Position numbers and translations under genes: made by a program
Notes under the pieces: model-generated
The model's input: only the letters and a program-made list of their open reading frames with translations
The model's database searches: none
Told to the model about the DNA's origin: nothing
NCBI GenBank assembly: GCA_013399855.1
Contig: VXAY01000169.1
Location: forward strand, 1-64,000
Length of the DNA stretch: 64,000 nucleotides
Source: Oxyruncus cristatus
Taxonomy: Eukaryota > Chordata > Aves > Passeriformes > Cotingidae
Direction: 5' to 3'
In this document: positions 48,401-60,400 of the stretch, one piece after another
Layout: the number at the start of each line of letters is the position of its first letter
Numbering within the stretch: the first letter of the stretch is position 1

Positions 48401-51400
48401 CACTTACCTGCTCCCTCACACTCAATGTCAGCTAGATTTAGACCCTCTGCATGGCCACTAGTCTGACCATGCCTCAGTTTAGTGAACTCACCAGTCGTTC
48501 TTTGGTGTTAGAAGTTGTAAAAGTGAGGATTGTTACTGGATCTGCCAATGCCTCCAGCAGGGGAAGAGTTAAAGAAAGGGCAGAGGAAATAATACTGACT
48601 GGCAGTTGGACTCCCCCTCAATACCAGGCCACTTTCCCTCTAAGCCTTAACAGCAGTTTTGCTCCTTCCAAACCAGACAGTTTTCATGCTCCATTACCTT
48701 TGATTACAACTCTCCCTACCCGGTTAGTTATAGTTACTAATGGCCAATTTCTCACAGAGACGGCACCAGCACCATCCGGTCATTCCGAGATTTATGAACC
48801 TTTAAATTAATGAAAGCACAGTCTAACACTGATCTTTTATGTTGCTCTCCTTATTAACCTAAAGGGTGCACAGCTCCAGAAACCCAGGAAAGGACTGACA
48901 CGTTCCCATCAGCCTGTAATGCAAATTTAAGGCTCTGCTCCTAAATTTCAAAGCCAAATGGGGGACTAAGAGGTAGTGGCATAAAGCAGATATGGATCTT
49001 GACCCAGAAAACACAGTGCTCGTGTTGGATGGCACCTATTCCCAAGGTTCAAACAAGGCCAGCCATTAGGGAGGACTGTCTTTGAAGGCATCCAGCTGCA
49101 GAACAGCTTCTGCAGAGGTCAGAGACCTCACCAGCCTTCCTTTGCAAAAGGCCCTTCCTCCCTTTTCCCATCACTCCCTGAGATACTCTCTTTATCTGCT
49201 TCATCATAGACCCTTTTTTCCCCATGAACAAAGACTAGCAAAACAAAGGAAACGTGAAAACAGCTTTACAGACAGATCTCCCTGGAAAAAAAAAAAAGGG
49301 GTGGGGGGGGAGAAGAAATAATAAAATCCTTGTTGTTATTTAATTGAGGGAGAGGCACTTCAGCACTGCCAGAGAACAGTGCAAAAGTTTTAAGAGAGTA
49401 GAAGCTTTCCACCTAAAGGTTACAGTAGAGCAGGAGTCAACAGATACGTCCACGACTTATCTGGCATTGGCATCTTGGGTTAACTATCCTTCTGAGCTGC
49501 CATTTGAACCCCCCTAATGCCATGTACCAGGCACTGTGGCTTCTGGCTGCTGTCCAGGCACAGTTGGAGCTGCAGCCCAACTTCCAGAGGGTGCTGGCAG
49601 TGGAGGTACCACAGGCACCCCCACATTTCCCAGCTCAGAAGCATCTGTGACATCCTGCAGAGAAGAATCACGTTATAAAATACCAGAACTGAGCTGAACC
49701 TCAGTTTCAGCAATCAGTTGCAATTCTACATCAACAGTTCCACAACCTGAGCACAGACTTCCTGGTGCTGATCACTGCACTTTCAATCAGTGCTGAGATG
49801 GCAGATATTTGAGCTGGAGCTGAACACTTCCCTAGATTTTCACCTCTCACAGAGAGGCTCCCTGCACTTGTGTCACCATTCAGCTCCCTGCAGAGAGCGT
49901 GGGCATGTGGACACTGTGCCATTCCCTGTGCTCGGATCCGATTCCTCCCTGCGAGCCGCTCTCCTCAGCCCACACAAGGGCACTCCCGGGCTTCTCACCC
50001 AGCAGAAAAGAGACAAAGAACGCTCACCTGAGCATGTAGGCGAGAAAGAAGAGCCTGGGATGGGAATTAGACTCACTGTGGTCTAAATAACTTTTTTCAC
50101 TCAGAGCAGAGGAGGATCAATTCTGACGCAACTCACCATCCCTCAGGGATTAGCACAAGAGATCCCACTCAGGAGCAGCAGCAAGCTGCGATGTTGATCA
50201 CAGTAAGCCTCCTAGATCCACCAGGAAATGCTACAACACACTAAAGCATGTCCCTGACTCGGTTCTAGAAAAATTGAAGGTGCCAGTAATGCTCTGCCAC
50301 ACCTGATTTATCAGACTTCATTTTGGCTGGCAATGAAACATATGAAGCAGGTGAAGTAAAATGCTCACTAAACGAAAATTTGTGTGAGCAGCACAGCTCT
50401 CACACTTGCACCATTTAAACCTCCTTTCACCCAGAGAGCTGCTGGCAACAGTGTGGAGAAATAAAATAGACCCAGCCAGCCGAGTACATTTAGTAAGAGC
50501 TGCTCTTCAGGTGCTTTGTCTGGCCCCTTTTTCCCCTCCACATAACACACAGAAGTACTGTGTCATTTCTCACCACTAAGGTGATCTTGCATTTTGATGA
50601 AGCTTTTTTACCCCCCCAGGAGACCTTGGGATGAACTATCCTCTCCACACTCAAAGGTACTCAATGAACCTGACGGGTTCCCTTCCAACTTGAGATATTC
50701 TATGATTCTGAGAGAGTCTACTCACAGATATATCTGTATCAATCTGAGACACTAGTTACAACGGTATGAACTGACAGAACGAGAGAGAACAGCTTCAAAC
50801 TGAAATAGAGGAGGTTTAGACCAGCTGTTAGGAAGAAATTCTTCCCTATGAGGGCGGGGAGGCCCTGGCACAGGTTGCCCAGAAGGGCTGTGGGTGCCCC
50901 ATCCCTGGAGCTGCTTGAGGCCACGTTGGATGGGGCTTGGAGCAACCTGGGCTAGGGGAAAGTGTCGCTGTCCATGGCAGGGGGGTTGGAACAGGATGAT
51001 GTCTAAGGCCCCTTCCAACCCAGGCCATTCTATGATTCTACATCTCTATCATGGACTGCAGCACAGTCTGGAGATCACTGGGACAGAGCAGGTGCTGCAA
51101 ACTGCCTACACAGCTCTGTGAACACCGAGAATCTCACCCTGGTAAGGTATTAAGGTAAATTAGCACAGACATTACTCATGCGGTTAAAGCACTTCCAGTG
51201 CTTCCCCTCACACCAGGGGACAGCAGTCAGACTAATGAGGCTTGGGACTAAAGGTCCATCCGTGAGGGATGGCTGAACGCTGGAAGGCAAGAAAGACAAA
51301 GCTAAAATAGTAGTAAGCCAGCAAATCAAATAACAGAGGTTAATTCACTGTGTGTGTACCTGCACGCACAGCCTCAAAGCACGATTCTACATTTCATCTT

Positions 51401-54400
51401 TGCCATGTCCCAGATAAAGTTAATTGTTTTAACTGGCATTAAAACAATTTTGTGAAGAACACCAGGCAGCCAAACCCTCTTCCGCCCAAAGCTCCCAGAG
51501 CAGATCCAGCAAGAATAAGGTATCAGGGGAACCAACTTGATTAAAATCAATTTAAAAGGACGTATAGGGTGGGGACGACCATCTGAAAGAGCCATTTGGG
51601 AAGAAACTGATGAGTCATCCAACAAGTTTGAAAACTGTTCTTTCAGAGCTCCCACTTGTAACTGGAACACTAAGGCAGCACATGTATTTACATTCAGTTT
51701 ACCAGACTTATCTTTCCTGGAAAATACGACCTGGGTCTAAAATGAAGAGTTTAACACCACAAACAGATTTGCTGAAACAAAATCCCACCCACGAACGTAA
51801 TTTTACCAGCAGTAGCCTTTGCAAGGGTTCCCCGTCCATCAGTGAACCCTCCCTGCCAGCTGGGGCTGAGGAGCACCCGTGCAGCCTCGCCTTAGAGCAC
51901 TGGAGCCCTAATCCAACTGTTTCACTGCATTAGGGAACAAAAAAGTCAAGAACGCCTCTAAATGTGCAGAATCCTGTATACAGCTATCTATAGGAAGATT
52001 AACACAAGGAGACTGGTGCAGGAAGCAGAAGATGCTTCCATAAATCCATCCTCAAAAACCATTTGCAGCCAATACCTGACCAGGTCTGCTCTATAAAAAC
52101 ACAGTGGTATAAGCATCCCAGCATCCCTCTTCACTGAAGATTAGTGACACTTGTATAGACTTCACAGCTACTGCTCAGCCACAGCATTATTTTTAAAAAA
52201 AAATATTTATTTAAAGAAGGTTTAGAGACTTACCAATAGTTTGAGCAGCCAAAAACGGGACTTGTAATACAAGGTTTTGGTAGGGTTGATGAGAAAAAGC
52301 AACATGAAGCCGTACAAGATGAGTGGATTCACCTGCATAGGGATGTAGGTGAATTTACCATATATACATGCCAGCAGGCTCAGGCACCACAAAACGCCCA
52401 GGAAACCAGCAATCTACAGGGGGAAGAAAAAAAAAAACAACAAAAAAACAAAACAACAAACACACAGATACCTTATGAAAATACAGTTCTGAAACCTACA
52501 ATGAAGTCTCATTATAAGAAAAGGGAGAGCAGTGCTCAATCCCGTAATCTAATCAGACTTCAGCAACTTCCTCTTCTAATTGTATTAGAGCTCCTTGCCA
52601 GGAAACGGCGCAGGGTTTATCCTCCTGATATGCTGCACAGCTCAGCCACTCCTACGATCCCTCTGTTTACCTCGAAGAGATGTTGATGGGACAAGTTGCT
52701 GCGGGGATTGAGTTCGAAGATGAGGACATGATTGACTCCAGCCTGTCTCCAGCCATACGTGTTGATACCCAGGAGAAAGAGGAATTCTATCAGGAGAAAG
52801 CCACCTCGATAGATTCTCACCAGTGGCCACACATTTGGTCCATCTATAAAAGCCACACCTGGCAAAGACAAAAAAAGGAAGGACCTTAGGGGACAGCAGA
52901 AGTCACGTCACATTGCGCTCCATGGCTTTGTACTGGTTCTCAGATGAGAGAGAACAGGGTACATTTGGACAAGACTGCATATTCCAGCAAGTGGAGGACT
53001 TTTTGCCTAGCCTGTCAGAGAATTTAGGAGCATCCTGGGAAAAGTTCCCTCTCCAGCTGGTGTAATCAAGTCATTAGCAGCGTCCCTGCCTCACACTACA
53101 GGCACAAGCAACAGTAGCAGCATAAATCTGACTATATGCACTTAAATATTCTGGTTTAATAGAGACGAAATCCCAACAGACAGATACACAAAACACTTCA
53201 GCTCCCCACAAAACCAAGAAGCACCATTTACAGCATTTAAAACAATGCTAATCTGAGCCTAATCACCGAACTCAATACGGAACTGCAATGCAATACATAT
53301 TCATAGCCAGTCATACAACACCCAGCCGCACCCAAACAGAAACCCCAGCCTAAGGCAGCACTGCTGGAAAGCCTGTTGCTTCCTTTGTTCACTCTTCAGG
53401 GGTTGGGAAGCGAATTTGCTTCATTTCAAAAACAAACTGCCTTATACAGCAGCAACTTTCTCCAGCACAAGCCTCTTTGCAAAGTACTGTCCCCGAGCTG
53501 CCTGATACAGGTTTTATGAGAAAAGCACAACTCAAATGCAGTTATTTGAACCCTTAGTCTTCGTTTCAGTGAGAGTTTCTTAGCCACATGTTTTCTTAAG
53601 AGGGCTAAAAAGAAGAATGTGCACTTTTACAGAATTGAGGCTGAGAATTTCTTCCCCACAAACCTGCCTGTCTAAATTACAGCCCTGAGTTCTTCAATCT
53701 GTTTTTCAGAGACAGCATATCCATAAGGAATTTCACGTGTTCAGCATCTATACTTCATACTACATAAATCGTGGAGAAAAAAATTGTGAAAGGAACAAAG
53801 ACTCAAGAACTGTTGCTTTAAATTTGAAACTTACAGAGACCACTGGATTCAGACAAAACAGAATCAAATTTTGGACAGAAGCGACATGTCCCCAAAAAAG
53901 TTGAAAGAAATGAGCCTTAAATGTGGAACTGCAAATGCAGCTTTCCAAATTTGAATCTGGAAACCAAGAGAGATCACAGAATCACAGAATGGGCAAGGTT
54001 GGAAGGGACCACAGTGGGCCATCTGGTCAAAACTCCAAACACGACAGATTTGCCCAAAAAACCCTGACTAAGAAGTGACCAGACAGAACAGGATAGACAT
54101 GCTGTGTTCTATTCCAGACAGAACACCCAGACAAAGGTTTATCCTCAGGTGAACAGGGTTCAGTATAACAGCACAGGGTATGACTTCCATAGCTAATGCC
54201 CACTAATCTTATTTCTGGCCTCTCAGGGTGGTAGAGGACCATAACTGCAGTGTGGAACAGCAGCTGGAGCTGGAGAAAAAGCAGACACTGAGGAGTACAA
54301 GCTGGTGAGAGATCAACACGCAGAAGTTATAAGTATTTCTGCATATTTTCTCCTCTGATACTAAGACATTGTCTAGTTCAGTTTCCATAGTGTAAAGGCT

Positions 54401-57400
54401 TGATTTGATTCCCTTTTCAGTTTTCCAAACTGAACCCTTTTCTTCCCAACAGTTGAGCAGTTTGACTGGAGACCCTCAAGGACCCCACTTGCAGGGAAGT
54501 GCCCAAAGGTATCCAAGGTCTCCAACTGTGGTGACCCAGCCCAGGGTTCTGCACTGCAGCCCCAAGGCAAAGAGATTGCTCATTCCTATACTCTTTCCAC
54601 TAAGTCCAACACAAGTGATGTCACCTCCGGCAGTTGGCAGGGATGTGACACTCCACCAGCTCATCCCTTCAGCCAGCACAGGCTCTGCACAAGGTGCTCA
54701 GAGAGGAAAATATCCCTTGGTGACAAGTTCAACAGCATCCCAGCCTAGTTCTCTAACAAGAGCAGGGCACTGCTGCAGCAAGGACTTGAGAGCTTGCATG
54801 AAGTTTCTGGTTAATAAACCAAATGCTCATTTCCATGAACCTCAATTACACACTAATTTGGCAACTAGGAAAGCCCATACAGAAATAGTGAGGCCTCGAA
54901 ATTTGTCCTCTTTAGGGTGACTCCCTGCTGGGATCCACCTGCAGCATTTGCAGCCTTTAACAGACCCCAAGTTACGAATTCATCACTGCAAAATATTGCT
55001 GCTCGAGTTTTCAATCCAGGCAATACAGCAGCAGGTCACTAATAGAAGCCGTGTTCTGGTGCTGTTCCACAGAATCTACACATAGAACACTAAAATCCTA
55101 TCTTAGCTGATCAAATCATAAAAATAATCTGGCAAAAGCAGCTGAGAGCTTAACAAAGTGTTAGCCAATTAAAAGCAAACACTTTGCAGTTAGAACCAAG
55201 GTTTTGCCCCATATCTGTAGTAATGCAGAGCTATCAGATCATGCCTGCTGATACAACACACCTATTATCCACACTGGGTTAGCAACACCTGCTGTACAGA
55301 TATAATCATTTTTATGAATTCCTTCTCACAACTGTGGCACCTTTTTCATTCTTAACGCCGAGAGAGAAAGCAAACACAACTGGCTTCATCCATATTTGCA
55401 TCTCACACAGAGATCAAACGTTTAAGTAACAGAAACAATGAATAAAGAACAGCTTCTACACATTAAACAGCCCCTTCATGTAGACGGGTCAACTTTCCAT
55501 CTCTACCACTGGAAGACCAAATGGGAAGCACTGCAAACAGCTCCTCAAACAGAGGCATTTTATCCCAAGAGATGGCTGGATCCAATTACAGAAACATCCG
55601 ATTAAAAATTCTTTTAAGTCAAAAACACAGACACGGGCTTTCCCTAATGCAAGGGCTCATAAGTTGATTTGTTAAGCCTTTCCCTTTGTACTGCTTAAGC
55701 AAGTTACAACACTACAGAAATCACACACACAATTAGTAAAGCCGCTTGTGATTAAGCACTGTGTCTGGATCTACAGTGCTAACGTGGCTCTTACTCTAAT
55801 CAGAGGCCAAACTCAGAAGGCACAGAGCAGAATAAAGCCAAGACCTGAGATACGCAACTATTTATTGTAGCTTTTACACAACCTTGCCAGCATCTGCCAA
55901 CAAGAAAAATTCCATGAATTCCGTTAACAGGCACCAGGCATTGAAATCCTAGGAATTTCCAGATGAAAATGTCTCGCGTGCCATGCGCTCATGTGGTTCT
56001 GTGTCTGGTCTTGTTCTCTGTAGGGAGTCAGTGCCATGCAAAATTACAGTTCTACAAGCAGCTCTCTCAAGGAGGGTGAGGGTTGTGTGTTCACAGCAGG
56101 GAACAGACATCTGTCTTTACACACAGATGTTGCACCCTCAGAATATCCCTCAAAGAATAAGGAGAACACACCACGGTATGTTCAAAATCCACATATGTAA
56201 CATGAGATAAGGTACAATCCACTACTGAGCAGAGCTAATAATTCACACCAGCGTGATCCAGCTCTGATTTAACCCAGAACATCCTGACCTGCCCAGTTCA
56301 GGTTGAGGCCCTCACTGAATACATCCAAACCAAGGTATGGCAGGATACCCACCTGAAAGTATGACGGTGACATTCAGTGCAATGAACAACCCACAGAACA
56401 ATCCAACCCTGAATGTAGTCCAGGCTGGTACAGGCTGTGAACAAAGCAGTGGTAGAATTAACACGGGGTAAACAGGTTATCAGCAAACTCAGATTAGTTT
56501 GCAGAGTACATTTAAAATCAGAAATACAATGCCCTGATCCCTCATTGTCCTCTTGTTCTTGAGGTAAGGTTTTTTAAACTGAAAATGCCATTTAATATTC
56601 TTGCTGTGTTGAAACAGAGCTTGGGCATCTCAATGCCCTTTGAAAAATATTCCAGACCACACAAACACCAAGCATATGTCATTATTAGCACAAATTTCCT
56701 TTCACTGTTTCTCATCCCTTCATTACCTTGTCTGCGTGCATTAGGAACAGCAACCTATTTCCAAACCTTCCGGAACTAAAGCAGATTATGTGACCGTGCC
56801 GCCCTCACTGGGTGCATGAGCACGCTCACATCAATTACTTTCACTACTTTGTTGCGATGCTGAGTCTAATTTGGCACCTTGACAAGCTGGAGAAGCAGCT
56901 TTGCTCCACAGCCCCATCTCTCACCTGAGCTGCTCCTAAGGGCGGAACACGCAAACGTTTCATTGCCTTCTGTCTGTCTCCATCTTCCAACTCATTGGTC
57001 ACCACTTCCTAAGGAGATAAGAGATACACACCACTGAAATTCATTTGAACGATGAGCACGTGGTAATGCACTAAAACAAAAAATAATGGTTGGTTTTCAT
57101 GTTACCTGTGAGCCCTGGCCCTGCGCTCCTTTAATACAGGGTAACAAAGACATGAAAAGCTCACTCTGCTGCACCAACTTTCTACACAACACAAGCTAAC
57201 ACTGCACTAACTTTTTCAAGGGAAGAGTTACCAACTGAAGAGAACATACCAAAATCTAAATCTGTGGCACTTCAAAATCAATTATCAGTTATCTTGGTGG
57301 TGAATACAAGCTATACAGAGGGCAAAAACGTTACAGAAATTACACAATCATAGAACAGTTTGGGTTGGAAAGGACCTTAGAGATCATCCAGTTCTGCCAT

Positions 57401-60400
57401 GGGCAGGGAGACACCTTCCACTAAACCTGGTTGCTCAGAGCCCCACCCAACCAGGCCTTGAACACTTCCAGACACCAGCAGTGAACAAAACCCCGTGGTT
57501 TTCTGGTTACCAGAGGAGCAGTGCCCAGAGCAGCATCTTTACCTCTGTTTCGGAGATCAGCTGGTTGATCTTCTTGCAGGTGTAGAAAGGTGCCACCTCC
57601 ACCTCGGCCACCCTCCACTCCGCCCCCCGGGCTGTCTCCAGGTTCTTGTCATGTTTCTTCAGGATCTTGCGGAAGCCGGTGAAGTTCAGGTTCTGCAGGC
57701 AAGGGAAGAGACACGCTGCTTTTAGCCCCAGTCAGCTCCCAACAAAGTTAAGTGGTTCTCTCCGCAGTGCTAGCAAATAAAGGAATGGTTAATAAGAGGA
57801 ATCAAAATGATTGCATCCACTGTCAGGAAGTGTCTGAGTTATTACTTTGTTTTAAGTAATACATATTCCTTGCAAGTAAAATAAAACACGGGGGACTCAA
57901 GGGCATAAAAAAAGGGCAACTTCAGGGAGCTACCTGAACCCTTTTATTCTCTGAAAAGCCAGATCACTCCCATTTTCCTCCTTTATGCGGGACACGACAG
58001 CATTCCTGATGACACCTTGAAGACAAATAACCTTCAAGGGGTTTTCCCTTCTGAAAAGGCTGAGGTACTGACTCCTAGTTTCTTTAAACTTCACACTGGT
58101 TTCAAATCAAGTCCTCTAGATCACGGAAGGGAAATTTTTGAACAAAAGAATGTCAATGCTGCATGTTAAATCCAAACAAGTGCATCCCCACAGCAACATC
58201 CTTTTTCATGGAGTTTGTTGCACTATGACTGAAAAAAAAAACCAGTTTAGGCTTGCAGATGTGGGAGATGTAACTCTCCAGCCTGCAGAGATAAGCACAC
58301 AAGGCTTAGAACAGGAATTAACTGTTGATTTATTGTACGCCCAGTACCCAAGACAGGCAAAGCTCATCACACTGCAGGCAACTGCTGCCACATGATGTAT
58401 TTGCAATCCTGCATTTCATCCTGCAGGAAACTCCATCCAGAGACCCAACATTTCCTTCAAGCAACAGCAGAAATGCAGAAGGGGTCATTCACTTCCAAAA
58501 AAAGCTTAGAGTAGCTTGGAAAGAAAAACGGAGAAAACAGCAAAATCCAGTGCCCCGGGGAGAGGCACCAACTACTCACTGAAATTATTTTCAATCTAAT
58601 TATGCTTAGGGTGATTTAATGCCAGACCCCTCCCATCTAGGTGGGGAAATGAGGCTGGGGAGACAGGCTCAGGAAGCCGAAGCATTAATGACCTGCCTTA
58701 TTGCAGACAAGAGACTTTAATTACTTTCTATTGGAAAAGCCAGCGTTCCACCCCCAGGGAGAGCAGAAATTTCACATGAAAAACTGCAACAAAATGATGA
58801 TTTTGGTCAGATTTTTTTCTGTGGCCTGAACCAAAATCCCTTCATCTACCATGGGTGCAAACCCAGACCAACTCTGGGGTGCCTTGGCTGGTCGGGATAT
58901 GGTTACACGAAACATCCTAAAACCTCTCTGGCAGAATTTCATGCTCTGGCTGCAAAAATTCTGCAACCCCCAAAGCGCATGTTAAAAGCACTGTTGGCCA
59001 CAGTGGTAGTTCAGACAGGGAACATGCAGTGATGGAACTATGAAGCAGAACAAACATCATTTATACAGTCAGATATTTTGCTATTCTTGCTATTTGTGTT
59101 GGTTTTATTTGGCAATGGACTTCCCGCAAGCCTGACCTCCATTTCTGTCGGGTAACAATCAAATCCATTTAAGTGAATCAACTCGTGGTATGTTTGGTGA
59201 ACAAAAAGAACCAAAACACCACAAAACAAATGCTACAATTTAGGCAATAATATAATGCAAGATCAAATAGAATCAAACAGTGGACTCAAAACTGCTTTTT
59301 CATATACAAGTGTATCAGGAAATGTACCAAGGCAGTTTAATAAGACTGGTTCAGCCTCTATTATTTGCCTGACAAATGCACTATATTACACACAGAACAT
59401 ACAACTGAATATTATATGCTTAATTTCTCACAGTTTGTTTCTCCTAAACCACAGTATTTAAAATAAATAGATTTACTTATCTATGTATACACATCTAGAA
59501 TGTTATAATACTGTCAACAATAAATTAATTTTATCAGAAGTTTAATCATTGATAAGCTAAATATGTAAGACCTGCCCCTGGAGAGTAGTTATAGTTTCAC
59601 CTGACGTTTGGTTTGTGTAGATCAGGAATTAATGCATGAAATTGTGCTCTTGTTCAGTCCTGACAGACAGAGGAATTTGCTTCAGGTGCATTTTCCTTCC
59701 TTAGTAACCCAGCTCAAGGCATCAGCATTTCATCAAAGCCATAGTTTGACATTTATAATGCTGCTGTTGACTTCACTTTACCTCCTACACGAAGATCTCA
59801 GCTACAGCATCTTCCCACCAGGTTGTTGTTTTCTCTTCCTTCCAAAACTGTAAGCTCTGGAATATTTCTTGTTCTTAGATTCTGAGCTCGAGAGTGATTA
59901 AGAGTAGCGTTCTGGGACTTGGTTTTATCTCTTAGTACTTGCACTCCTTGTCCTGAACTTCAAGACCAATTTGAAGGATTTTTTTCTCATTCTCCCTTTG
60001 AAGGTATGTTGTAGAAAGCAGCTGCAAACTGTGAAAGCTATCAAATCCAGATGGGGCTTAGATCAATATTTAGTATACCTACGGCAGATCTGGACTTACA
60101 ATAGCAAAAAAACAGAAATATGCGAGATGCCTTTCTTCACTGATGAAGAGTAGGAAAAGATTTCCCAAAGGAATGACCTATGTCATCCCCCTATTTAAGC
60201 TCTTCACCATGCCTCAGAAGCAATTTTTTGTGATCAAAAGTATGAGCTGTCTTCTTTTTAAAAATAAAAATAAGTGAAAAAAAAATCACTGCAGGTGACA
60301 GTGCTTCACTCCATTCCTGAAAAGCTGCAGACCCTTGCCTGCAGACCCTTTGCTGCAGACCCCTTCACAGGATTTTGAACTATGAACTATCACTAATAGT

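Larger units (their letters stand above)
47998..52233 (-). other. XPR1 intron
   Basis: GT-AG intron of 4.2 kb with CR1 sequence at 50,640-51,048. Nothing else was recognised. Confidence 0.75.
56435..57542 (-). other. Two XPR1 introns around the linker exon
   Basis: Introns of 490 and 534 bases flank the exon at 56925-57008. The second contains a CR1 fragment. Nothing else was recognised. Confidence 0.75.
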
